DNA of 64,000 bases from CAVTUU01 sp045804965 (GTDB lineage: Bacteria > Chloroflexota > Chloroflexia > Thermomicrobiales > UBA6265). The notes under the pieces are model-generated. The model made no database searches. It saw only the letters and a program-made list of their open reading frames with translations, and was not told the origin of the DNA. Made by a program: the position numbers and the translations under genes. The stretch is taken from positions 1 to 64,000 of the forward strand of contig JBJMMD010000008.1 in the NCBI GenBank assembly GCA_045804965.1, in the 5' to 3' direction. Positions 16,352 through 23,999 of this stretch are shown here, one piece after another (the stretch's first letter is position 1; each line of letters starts with the position of its first letter).

Positions 16352-17578
16352 CTACAGCCTGATCTCCGCCGCCTCCGACTGAGCGCGACGGAGGATCTCC
16401 TCGGTCGGTTCGTCGCCGCTGATGGCGCTCTGGACTGCAGCGTCAATGATGTGGACGAGGCGTGGCAGTCCACGCGAACGTGGCAGTTCTCGGGTCTGCT
16501 CGTGGAGCTCCGCCAGCCGGTGATAGAAGGGGATGGCCGCGTTCACCTCTGGATCGCGCCAGGTCGAGAGGCGGCAGCCGATTCCCCCTTCCAACGTCGT
16601 GATCGTGTCCATCTCCGGTGAGCTGGCGTGGCTGATGAAGGCGAAGGCCTCCTCTTTGTGCCGGCTGCCCGATCCGACGCAGAGGAGCCAGTAGACGTTG
16701 AGCGAAGCGCTGCTTGCCGCCTCGCCGGCCGGCAGCGACGCAACGGCGACTTTGCCCTTCATCGGGCAGCTCGGTTGCTCGCACACAGCGGCGAAGCCGA
16801 ACCAGTTGACCATCATCGCCACCGAGCCCGAGGCGAAGAGCTCGCCGCTCTTGACCGAATCGATTTCCTCCAGGTGTGGCGGCGTGACCGAGCGGTCGTT
16901 GACTATGCGCCGGTAGAAGTCGAGCCCGGCCACCGCCGCCGGGGTGTCGAGCGTGGGGACACCATTCGCATCGGTCAGCTCGCCGCCACGGCTCCAAAGC
17001 TGGAGGCAGAAGTCGTAGACCGTATTGTGACCATCCGGGTAGGCGGCAAAGATCGTGCCGTAGAGATTCTGGTCTGGCCGGGTAAAGAAGCGGGCGATCT
17101 CCTCGAACTCCCGCCAGGTGCGCGGCACGGCGAGCGGATAGTCGTGTTCGGCTGCGAACGCCGCCTGCTCGGCCGGATCTTCGAAAAGATCGCGCCGGTA
17201 GGTAAAACACTCTGGTCCGTCGTGGTAGGGGATACCGTAGATCGCGTCGCCGAACTGCTGGTAGCGGGTCAGCGCCGGTGACCAGCCGTCCGGATAGTCC
17301 GGGATCGGGTCCTTTTGCATGAACGGCGCGAGGTCGACGAGAGTCCCGCACTCGACGGCGTCGGCGATCCAGTCGGTGACGATGAAGGCAATATCCCACG
17401 TCCCGTCTTTCAGGCCTTGTTGGGTGAACAGCGTGTCGACGAGCGGGTTGAGTTCGAGTTGCTCGGGTTCGAGCCTGAGCGGGCATCCGGTCACCGCTTG
17501 GAAATCGGCGTATTGCTTCCGGATGGAACGTTCGAACGGCTCGAACGCGCGGATCGCGATACGCAAAGCGTCGCTCAT
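16352..17578 (-). CDS. binding-protein-like (SBP family 1) protein without signal peptide
   Basis: 408 residues starting at ATG 17578, which overlaps the stop of the CoA-transferase (ATGA). The fold signals of a sugar-binding protein are clear: WDIAFIVTDWIADAVE, AIYGIPYHDGPECFTYRRDL, EEIARFFTRPDQNLYGTIFA, SGSVAMMVNWFGFAAV and a terminal FISHASSPEMD. The sequence begins directly with the first mature strand (LRIAIRAFEPFERSI); no hydrophobic leader or lipobox exists, and no upstream start could add one because of the overlap. It should therefore stay in the cytoplasm unless exported by an unusual route. Role unknown; sensing or delivery of a CoA-pathway ligand is a guess. Confidence 0.83.
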   Translation of the reverse strand: MSDALRIAIRAFEPFERSIRKQYADFQAVTGCPLRLEPEQLELNPLVDTLFTQQGLKDGTWDIAFIVTDWIADAVECGTLVDLAPFMQKDPIPDYPDGWSPALTRYQQFGDAIYGIPYHDGPECFTYRRDLFEDPAEQAAFAAEHDYPLAVPRTWREFEEIARFFTRPDQNLYGTIFAAYPDGHNTVYDFCLQLWSRGGELTDANGVPTLDTPAAVAGLDFYRRIVNDRSVTPPHLEEIDSVKSGELFASGSVAMMVNWFGFAAVCEQPSCPMKGKVAVASLPAGEAASSASLNVYWLLCVGSGSRHKEEAFAFISHASSPEMDTITTLEGGIGCRLSTWRDPEVNAAIPFYHRLAELHEQTRELPRSRGLPRLVHIIDAAVQSAISGDEPTEEILRRAQSEAAEIRL

Positions 17579-18801
17579 GATCCGTCGCTCCTCGCTACGA
17601 GTTCCTGGATGATCGCGTCGGTATGCTCCCCGACCTGGGGCGCGCCACGGGGGGAGGTGAGGACGCCACCGTCGACGCGAATCGGGCAGCGCGTCGTCAC
17701 CAGCGCGGCGCCGTTCTCACGCCGAACCTCCTGCGTCATACGTAGCGCAGTGAACCCGTCATGGGCGAGGAGTTGGGGCCAGGTCAAGACGTCGGCGCAC
17801 CAGACGTCAGCCGGCTCCATGATGTCGAGCCAATGTTGGGTCGTCTCCTGCTTGAGGTGGCCGGCAATGATCGCCTTGATCTCGTCGCGCGCGGTGAACC
17901 AACGCGCGGAATCGGTGTACTCCAGAAGTGGCTCGCAACCGATCAACTCGCCGAGGCGCGGGATCGGGGTCATCGCCAGGGCCAGATACCCGTCGGCAGT
18001 TTCGTAAATTCCGTAGGGCGCGGCGAGGTAGGCGTTGGCGTTGTTAACCCGGCTCCGCTCCGGCGACTTGCCGCCGTCGTTGAGGTGCGTGGTCAACACC
18101 TCGAATTGGAAGTCGAGGACTGATTCGAGGAGGCTGACCTCGACGAGCCCACCCCGCCCAGTCACCCCGCGGCGGACCAGACAGGCGAGGATGCCCTGCG
18201 TGAGGTGCGCCCCGGCGAGCATGTCGGCAATCGAGAGACCGACCGGAACCGGACCCTGGTCGGCATTGCCACTGAGCCAGGCCAGACCGGAGAGCGACTG
18301 CGCCAGCAGATCCTGGCCCGGCTTGTCGCGCCAGGGCCCGAGATTGCCGTAGCCGGTGACCGCGCCGTAGACAAGACGCGAGTTGATTTCGCGGACAGAC
18401 TCGTAGCTGAGCCCGAGCCGCTCGATCACCCCGGGACGGAAGTTCTGGATCAGAACATCGGCTCGCTCCACGAGCTGTGTCACTCGGTTCAGGTCGTCCG
18501 CGTTCTTGAGGTCGGCGGCGAAGCTCTGCTTGTTGCGGTTGATCGAGTGAAAGAGGGTGCTGTCGCCATCCAACTCCAGATTGGAGATGTACAGGTGCCG
18601 TCCGAGATCGCCCACACCCGGGCGCTCGATCTTGATCACCCGCGCACCGAGGTCGGCAAGTCGCAGTGCGCAGGACGGACCGGCGAGGAACTGGCTGAAG
18701 TCGAGCACAGTTAGCCCGACCAGCGGCCGCTCGTCGTCCGGGAGCGGTAGAGGGCCGTCGCTGACCGTGGCGCTCGGAGGGGTTTGGAGCATATCAGCCA
18801 T
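17575..18801 (-). CDS. CaiB/BaiF-family CoA-transferase
   Basis: 408 residues from ATG 18801; the start overlaps the upstream gene by eight bases and the end overlaps the next gene by four. Family III CoA-transferase features: LTVLDFSQFLAGPSCALRLA, DLGARVIKIERPGVGD, LIQNFRPGVIERLGLSYE, then GYGNLGPWRDKPGQDLLAQ with the conserved Asp that carries the acyl intermediate. Such enzymes move CoA between acyl-CoA and a free carboxylate (for example formyl-CoA, carnitine, mesaconate). Being wedged between two leaderless binding-protein-like genes is unusual. Acceptor acid unknown. Confidence 0.9.
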   Translation of the reverse strand: MADMLQTPPSATVSDGPLPLPDDERPLVGLTVLDFSQFLAGPSCALRLADLGARVIKIERPGVGDLGRHLYISNLELDGDSTLFHSINRNKQSFAADLKNADDLNRVTQLVERADVLIQNFRPGVIERLGLSYESVREINSRLVYGAVTGYGNLGPWRDKPGQDLLAQSLSGLAWLSGNADQGPVPVGLSIADMLAGAHLTQGILACLVRRGVTGRGGLVEVSLLESVLDFQFEVLTTHLNDGGKSPERSRVNNANAYLAAPYGIYETADGYLALAMTPIPRLGELIGCEPLLEYTDSARWFTARDEIKAIIAGHLKQETTQHWLDIMEPADVWCADVLTWPQLLAHDGFTALRMTQEVRRENGAALVTTRCPIRVDGGVLTSPRGAPQVGEHTDAIIQELVARSDGS

Positions 18802-19945
18802 CGGTTCTGCTTTCGCGGCATAGGTGGTTGAGCTGATCGAGGACGGCTGACGGATCGCCGCCCTCCCGGAGGTACGCATGCACGACCGGGCCAGCCCTGT
18901 CCTGGAATGGGATGTAGCCGTCGTACCGGGGACGCAGCCATGCTTCGTCGAGCGCCGGCAGCGTATCGCGGAAGTAGCCCTGGCAGATCCGGTTGACTTC
19001 CGGTTCGAGCCATGCCCGGCGGTGACCCGGCTGGCCGCCGGCGATCGCAAAGAGTCCGCATTGGCACTCGGGGCTGGCAACGAACTGGGCGTAGTCCAGG
19101 GCAAGGTCGAGGTCGCGGCAGTGAACGGAGATTGCCAGCCCGGTGCCGCCGAGGGTCGAGCGCAGGCGCCGCCCTGCCAGCGTCACCAATCCGCCGAACG
19201 CGAGCGGCTTCTCGGCATATTCAGGCCGGGCGTAATTGACGTAGCCGTAGGCAAAGGGGCAGTAGATGATATCGTCGCCGCCCACCATCGCCTCATAGGT
19301 TCGGATCGGGTTGCGCTCCAAACAGGCCGGTGCGCAGAGCGTCACCAATTCCCGCACCGTCTCGAGCGCGGCGACGCCGGTATCTTGGCTGACGACCTCT
19401 TCGGTGCAGACGAACGGCTGCTCGCCGAGCGCCAAGCAGAGCATATAAAAGCTCATCAAGCTGTCGATCGGGATGGCCGGCATCGCCACCAGCCCGCGCC
19501 GTGCCAACGCCAACAAGTCCTCCCAGGTCCCCGGGACCTCGACCTCGTATCGGGCGAGCAGATCCGGTCGCCATGAACTGACTGGTGTCGCCGCGTCGAT
19601 CGCGAGTGCCCACTGATGGCCGCCGAAGTTGTAGCTGTCGTGCGATCCGCCGACACTGTTAGCAGCCTGATCCGACAAGAAGTCGGCGGGGAGATGCTCG
19701 TCTAGTGAGATCAGGGTTGGGTGGGCGGCGGCGTAGCCGGCGAAGGGGTGGTCGATAACAATCAGATCGAAGCGCTCGGCGAGGCGTTCGACCGGTTCGT
19801 CGGCAAACGCCTGAAGCGACCGCTTTTGCCACTCGATCGTGACGTCTGGATTGCGATCCATGAACCGCTGGGCGGTCGCGACCAGCGGCAGATAACCACG
19901 GCTGTGGTTCCAGGTGATCCCGTTGAGCGCGGCTTTGTGCGCCAT
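18794..19945 (-). CDS. second binding-protein-like protein without signal peptide
   Basis: 383 residues from ATG 19945, preceded by AGGGAG; an alternative start at 19984 adds 13 non-hydrophobic residues and still no signal peptide. Family features: LNGITWNHSRGYLPLVAT, AERFDLIVIDHPFAGYAA, SLDEHLPADFLSDQ, WALAIDAATPVSSWRPDLL, and QFVASPECQCGLFAIAGGQP near the end. It is distant from the protein at 16352 but of the same fold class. First gene of the leftward five-gene operon and divergent from the IclR regulator at 20040, from which it is separated by a palindromic operator. Confidence 0.8.
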   Translation of the reverse strand: MAHKAALNGITWNHSRGYLPLVATAQRFMDRNPDVTIEWQKRSLQAFADEPVERLAERFDLIVIDHPFAGYAAAHPTLISLDEHLPADFLSDQAANSVGGSHDSYNFGGHQWALAIDAATPVSSWRPDLLARYEVEVPGTWEDLLALARRGLVAMPAIPIDSLMSFYMLCLALGEQPFVCTEEVVSQDTGVAALETVRELVTLCAPACLERNPIRTYEAMVGGDDIIYCPFAYGYVNYARPEYAEKPLAFGGLVTLAGRRLRSTLGGTGLAISVHCRDLDLALDYAQFVASPECQCGLFAIAGGQPGHRRAWLEPEVNRICQGYFRDTLPALDEAWLRPRYDGYIPFQDRAGPVVHAYLREGGDPSAVLDQLNHLCRESRTDG

Positions 19946-20017
19946 GGGATGCTCCCTTGCCAACGAGCGAGGGGCCAGATTCACACCGGCCCCGATTTAC
20001 GCTACGCTGTTCGTGGA

Positions 20018-20032
20018 TGAATAATGCATTCA
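20018..20032. promoter_or_regulatory. candidate IclR operator between divergent operons
   Basis: TGAATAATGCATTCA is an inverted repeat (TGAAT, five bases, ATTCA) in the 94-base gap between the two divergent starts, and a further TGAAT half-site follows at 20037-20041 overlapping the regulator's start codon. Position and symmetry fit autoregulation and control of the leftward catabolic operon by the adjacent IclR protein. Confidence 0.5.
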
Positions 20033-20039
20033 TGGGTGA

Positions 20040-20849
20040 ATGGTGTCAACAGAGCACGGCATGGACGATTCCGGACAGATGTTGGGGCCGAACTATCACG
20101 TGCCGGCGCTGGAAAAAGGGCTGGACATCTTGGAATGTCTGGCGGCGCGGGGCGTACCGCTCACCCAGGCACAGGTTGCACGGGCGTTGGGACGGCGACC
20201 AACCGAGCTGTTCCGGATGCTGACAGCGTTGGAACGGCGGGGCTACATCCAACGCGACCCGTTGTCGGGGGCCTACCGCCTAACGATGCGTCTCTACGAA
20301 CTCGGTCATGCTCACTCACCGTACCAGGGCCTGCTTCGAGCAGCGGAGCGCCCGATGCGGGGGTTGACCGAAGAGGTGCGCCAGTCATGCCATCTGAGCG
20401 TTATCCACCACGGGCAACTGTTCGTGCTCGCGGAGGAGCAAAGTCCGACTCGCATCTCGCTGTCAGTCGAAGTCGGTAGCTCAATTGCGCTTCTGAACGC
20501 CGCCTCGGGCCGTCTGCTGCTGGCCTATCTCGACCCGTCGCGGCGGGAGAAGACGCTGGCGCAGGATACCGACTTCCCCCGGCTTCCAGTGGATGAGCAG
20601 GCGGTGCTCCTTGACCATCTCGCGCTGATCCGTTCGCGCGGCTATGAGACAGCGCGCAGCGAAACGATCGAAGGTATTAGCGACCTCGCGGTCTTGGTGG
20701 GAACGGAAGAATCGCGGATCCAGGCGGCTCTGACGATCGCCGCTCTAGTACGTGACCACGAGGCGTTCCTGGCGGAGGCGCTGCCGGCCCTGCGCCGTAG
20801 CGCGGAATCCATAGCGTGCTCGACGGGTCTTCTCGTGGCCGGCTTATAA
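20040..20849 (+). CDS. IclR-family transcriptional regulator
   Basis: 269 residues from ATG 20040 (in-frame ATG at 20061 is possible; neither has a strong ribosome-binding site, and the operator abuts the first). Residues about 20-80 are the winged HTH (ALEKGLDILECLAARG, LTQAQVARALGRRPTELFRM, RGYIQRDPLSGAYRL); the rest is the effector domain (CHLSVIHHGQLFVLAEE, SSIALLNAASGRLLLAYLD, SRGYETARSETIEGI). IclR proteins sense small catabolic acids or sugars. It heads a rightward operon with MaoC and GH29 genes and faces the CoA-transferase operon, so it probably controls both. Confidence 0.9.
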   Translation: MVSTEHGMDDSGQMLGPNYHVPALEKGLDILECLAARGVPLTQAQVARALGRRPTELFRMLTALERRGYIQRDPLSGAYRLTMRLYELGHAHSPYQGLLRAAERPMRGLTEEVRQSCHLSVIHHGQLFVLAEEQSPTRISLSVEVGSSIALLNAASGRLLLAYLDPSRREKTLAQDTDFPRLPVDEQAVLLDHLALIRSRGYETARSETIEGISDLAVLVGTEESRIQAALTIAALVRDHEAFLAEALPALRRSAESIACSTGLLVAGL

Positions 20850-20881
20850 GGGCGCGGTTTGCCGCGTCCGGGGAGACAAGG

Positions 20882-21325
20882 ATGGTCGAGGAGCGGTATT
20901 TCGAGGATTACGAGGTTGGCGCGCAGCGGGGGACCGGCGGGCGCACGATCACGGAAACGGACATCGTGATCCACGCCGGACAGACCGGCGACTTCTATCC
21001 GCACCACATGGACGCCGAGTGGTGCAAGACGCAGGAGTTCGGCCAGCGAGTCGCCCACGGTACGCTCATCTTCAGCGTCGCCGTCGGCATGACCGCCGGC
21101 GCCGTCAACCCGCTCGCCGTCTCCTACGGCTACGACCGCCTCCGCTTCATCAAACCGGTCTTCATCGGCGACACCATCTCGGTACAAGTCACCATCGCCG
21201 AGAAGCGTGACTACAAACGACCCGACTACGGGATCGTGGTCGAACGCTGTGAGGTTGCCAACCAGCACGGCGAGGTAGTGCTGGTGTGCGATCACTTGCT
21301 GCTGGCCCGCCGCCGGGTCGTGTAG
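20882..21325 (+). CDS. MaoC-like hot-dog-fold hydratase/dehydratase
   Basis: 147 residues from ATG 20882, chosen for the GGGGAGACAAGG before it and because the fold begins there (YFEDYEVGAQRGTGGRTITE). The hydratase-2 motif appears as GDFYPHHMDAEW with Asp37 and His42 as catalytic pair, then FGQRVAHGTLIFSVAVGM and YDRLRFIKPVFIGDTI. MaoC enzymes hydrate enoyl-CoA or mesaconyl-CoA-type substrates. Located 32 bases after the IclR gene; with the divergent CoA-transferase it points to an acyl-CoA branch of this pathway. Confidence 0.9.
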   Translation: MVEERYFEDYEVGAQRGTGGRTITETDIVIHAGQTGDFYPHHMDAEWCKTQEFGQRVAHGTLIFSVAVGMTAGAVNPLAVSYGYDRLRFIKPVFIGDTISVQVTIAEKRDYKRPDYGIVVERCEVANQHGEVVLVCDHLLLARRRVV

Positions 21326-21340
21326 AAAAGGGAGGTACTC

Positions 21341-22645
21341 ATGGGGACGTTGCCAGAGATTGCACCGACGTTAGGCGACACAAACTGGTTCATTCAGGAT
21401 CGATTTGGACTGTTTATCCACTGGGGTTTGTATGCCCTACCGGCACGGCATGAGTGGATCAAGAACCGCGAGCGGATCAAAGACGAGGACTACCAGAAAT
21501 ACTTCGACTACTTCGAGCCGGACCTCTACGATCCCGTTGAATGGGCGCGCGCCGCCAAGCAGGCGGGGATGCGTTATGCCGTCATCACCACCAAGCACCA
21601 CGAAGGCTTTTGTCTCTGGGATTCCGCGCTTACCGATTACAAAGCGCCAAACACGCCAGCCGGTCGCGACCTCCTGCGCCCGTGGGTGGACGCGTTCCGC
21701 GCCGAAGGGTTACGCATAGGCTTCTACCATTCCCTGATCGATTGGCACCACCCCGATTTCCCGGTCGATTTCTTTCACCCGCAGCGCGACGACGACGCGT
21801 TCAAGTCCGCCAACGCCAACCGGGACGTACGCAAGTACGCGGATTACCTCCATGGGCAGGTCCGAGAACTGCTGACCCAGTTCGGTCAGATCGACATCCT
21901 TTGGCTCGATTTTTCTTATCCTTGGGCGCCGTGGGGAAGCAAGGGCCGGGACGATTGGCAATCGGAAAAGCTCCACGCCATGATTCGCGAGCTTCAGCCT
22001 CATATCCTGCTCAACGACCGGCTTGATCTTCCCGAGGCCAGGGATCTCGCGACGCCCGAACAGTGGCAGCCGCGTGGCTGGGTGACATCAGGCGGCACGC
22101 CGGTCGTCTGGGAGGCGTGCCAAACGCTCAACGGCAGTTGGGGGTACGATCGGGACAACCTCGATTGGAAATCGCCGGAGATGCTCGTCCAACTTCTGAT
22201 CGACAGCGTCTCAAAAGGCGGCAACTTGCTCCTGAATGTCGGTCCAACCGCCCGGGGCGAATTCGATCCGCGGGCCATGTCAACGCTCGCCACCATCAGC
22301 GAGTGGACGCGGTTGCACGGCCGCGCAATCTACGGCGCGACGATGAGCGAATTCGCGCCACCCATCGATGGCCGCTATACGCAACGCGGCAACCGCCTTT
22401 ACCTCCATCTCTTCTCCTGGCCATTTCGACACGTCCACCTTGACGGTCTACTCGACCATGTCGATTATGCGCAATTCCTTCATGACGGCTCCGAGTTGAA
22501 GTTCGCGCCCGGGGATGATCCGTTCGCCCGCGTCTCAGACGTCGTCGCCGCCCGTCGCGACGAAACGAAGACCCTCTCGCTGGAGCTGCCGGTTCAAAAA
22601 CCGGATGTAATTGTGCCGGTGGTTGAGTTGTTTTTGCGGGAGTAG
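21341..22645 (+). CDS. GH29 alpha-L-fucosidase
   Basis: 434 residues from ATG 21341, preceded by AAGGGAGG. Barrel motifs of GH29: RFGLFIHWGLYALPARHEWI, GMRYAVITTKHHEGFCLWDS, FYHSLIDWHHPDF, and DILWLDFSYPW with Asp190 as the nucleophile position; MLVQLLIDSVSKGGNLLLNV closes the domain. No signal peptide, so it should act on imported fucosides in the cytoplasm. The C-terminal beta domain is short (about 100 residues). Third gene of the IclR-MaoC-GH29 unit; best single clue that fucosylated substrates are used by the island. Confidence 0.92.
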   Translation: MGTLPEIAPTLGDTNWFIQDRFGLFIHWGLYALPARHEWIKNRERIKDEDYQKYFDYFEPDLYDPVEWARAAKQAGMRYAVITTKHHEGFCLWDSALTDYKAPNTPAGRDLLRPWVDAFRAEGLRIGFYHSLIDWHHPDFPVDFFHPQRDDDAFKSANANRDVRKYADYLHGQVRELLTQFGQIDILWLDFSYPWAPWGSKGRDDWQSEKLHAMIRELQPHILLNDRLDLPEARDLATPEQWQPRGWVTSGGTPVVWEACQTLNGSWGYDRDNLDWKSPEMLVQLLIDSVSKGGNLLLNVGPTARGEFDPRAMSTLATISEWTRLHGRAIYGATMSEFAPPIDGRYTQRGNRLYLHLFSWPFRHVHLDGLLDHVDYAQFLHDGSELKFAPGDDPFARVSDVVAARRDETKTLSLELPVQKPDVIVPVVELFLRE

Positions 22646-22831
22646 CGCAACCCTCATCCATTTTCTGGATGTCAGTGTTTGCCTTGGCGAGATAACACAA
22701 TGGAATTTCAGCCGCACGTTCGGCCCGCTCAACCTGGTCGCTAATTTCAGCGTCAGCCGCTGGAACGTTCACACTGTGATTCTCTGCGCAGCCATAGGAA
22801 GCGTGAGCATGATGGATCGCGAGACCAGCGG

Positions 22832-22915
22832 TGCCGGGCATGGGACTCGAACCCACACGGCCTTGCGGCCACCAGCTCCTAAGGCTGGCGTGTCTGCCAA
22901 TTCCACCAACCCGGC
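22832..22915 (-). tRNA. tRNA-Leu (anticodon UAG)
   Basis: The reverse strand folds as a class II tRNA of 84 bases: acceptor GCCGGGT pairs with GCCCGGC (one G-U), D-arm with GGTGGAATTGGCAGAC, anticodon stem CCAGC/GCTGG around the loop CTTAGGA giving UAG, a long variable arm (TGGCCGCAAGGCCG) typical of Leu, T-arm with GTGGGTTCGAGTCCCAT, discriminator A. The 3' CCA is not encoded (the next bases read CCG). It lies downstream of the fucosidase gene on the opposite strand. Confidence 0.97.
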
Positions 22916-23010
22916 ATGAATCAGGGGCGCGATCAGGCACTCGGCCCGGACCACGAGAAGCATTGTACTCGCTCCGGCAAGCGCGATCAGCGGCTGAATT
23001 CGACCTGACG

Positions 23011-23598
23011 CTATGCCCCACCCCGCGCACTGACGCCGCGCAGGAAAATGTCGACGATCTGAACTGCGAGATCGTCGCCGACGTGAATCGCTGGATTGTG
23101 CTCAGAGAACTTGAGCATGCCGACGATCATGGCGAAAAAGAGCCCAATCGCCACGGTCACGTCGACGCTCCGCAGCTCGCCGGCAGCGGCTGCACGCTCG
23201 AAATAGGGCCGTAGGTACTGGCTCGGGTTGAGGTCGCCCACGTTCTCTCTCGTGCGGCGCTGAAAGTCTTCCGATACATGCTGACGGTAATCGCTGATCA
23301 TCCGCGCGATGTCAGTTTTGGTTGCCCGGAATATGAACATCGCAACCCGGTTGAGCTGCTCCTCGAATGAGTCGATGCCGTCGAGTTCGGCCGTGACACC
23401 GGTCAGCAACCGCTCACCCTCGCGGCGGACGACCTGAGCGAAGAGGTCTTCCTTATTCAAGAAGTGGTAATACAGCGACGCCTTGGTCATGCCGGCGGCA
23501 TCGGCAATCTGTTGCATTGAGATCTCGGCGAACCCGCGATCGAGAAACAGCTCGTGCGCCTCGCGCAGCACGCGCTCGCGACCTTCGCTCTCGCTCAT
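23011..23598 (-). CDS. TetR-family transcriptional regulator
   Basis: 195 residues from ATG 23598 (upstream GTG at 23652 less likely). The N-terminal HTH is clear: RVLREAHELFLDRGFAEISM, QQIADAAGMTKASLYYHFLN, KEDLF. The C-terminal ligand domain is helical with MFIFRATKTDIARMISDYRQ and a late membrane-like FFAMIVGMLKF. It is divergent from the MMPL exporter at 24000; the gap holds two copies of a near-perfect palindromic operator, each placed over one of the two promoters, so it very probably represses both itself and the exporter until a ligand (lipid or drug) binds. Confidence 0.93.
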   Translation of the reverse strand: MSESEGRERVLREAHELFLDRGFAEISMQQIADAAGMTKASLYYHFLNKEDLFAQVVRREGERLLTGVTAELDGIDSFEEQLNRVAMFIFRATKTDIARMISDYRQHVSEDFQRRTRENVGDLNPSQYLRPYFERAAAAGELRSVDVTVAIGLFFAMIVGMLKFSEHNPAIHVGDDLAVQIVDIFLRGVSARGGA

Positions 23599-23667
23599 CG
23601 TCCTCGCGCCTCGGCAATCAGTTGTGCACGCTTGCAAGACATTTGACACCAAATTCCATCAAGGGGG

Positions 23668-23696
23668 TTGACAGCCGGAACATCGCTCGCTATGAT
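23668..23696 (+). promoter_or_regulatory. sigma-70 promoter of the MMPL exporter
   Basis: TTGACA at 23668-23673 and TATGAT at 23691-23696 with exactly 17 bases between. Transcription should start near 23703, inside the first TetR operator (23700-23715), and gives a leader of nearly 300 bases before the MMPL start at 24000. Confidence 0.75.
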
Positions 23697-23699
23697 GCC

Positions 23700-23715
23700 T
23701 ACCGACCGGTTGGTA
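23700..23715. promoter_or_regulatory. TetR operator 1
   Basis: TACCGACCGGTTGGTA, a 16-base palindrome with one mismatched pair of positions, placed on the predicted start site of the rightward promoter. Confidence 0.75.
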
Positions 23716-23750
23716 AGGAGGCAACGACTGCCAACCGTTTTTCTTTCGCA

Positions 23751-23780
23751 AGTATACCTACCGACCGGTTGGTTGGTCAA
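23751..23780 (-). promoter_or_regulatory. promoter of the TetR gene with TetR operator 2 in its spacer
   Basis: On the reverse strand TTGACC (23775-23780) and TATACT (23751-23756) are 18 bases apart. The second operator copy TACCGACCGGTTGGTT (23759-23774) fills that spacer, an arrangement that blocks RNA polymerase directly and explains autorepression. Confidence 0.72.
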
Positions 23781-23999
23781 GTGCGTGAATCGAAGGGCGG
23801 ACGGTGCGGGTCTCGTTCGACAAAGCCGACAGAGCCACGAAAGTCGAACGTGACGATGAACGGTCGGCTGTCAATCTGTCGATTTCGGGTCGCGTCAATC
23901 GACTATCTCACGCCACGGTAAGTTGAACCGTTTCAATCGCGATCGCGATCGACGGGATGCGACGCGAATCATTGGATTGTCGTGTTGAAGGGAGTGTCT

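Noticed and set aside
15701..16621. Rightward open frame of about 300 residues opposite the Gfo/Idh/MocA gene
   Set aside because: Antisense shadow crossing two real leftward genes, no ribosome-binding site.
23716..23999. Small open frame inside the MMPL leader
   Set aside because: No ribosome-binding site and it begins within the promoter/operator region; treated as untranslated leader.
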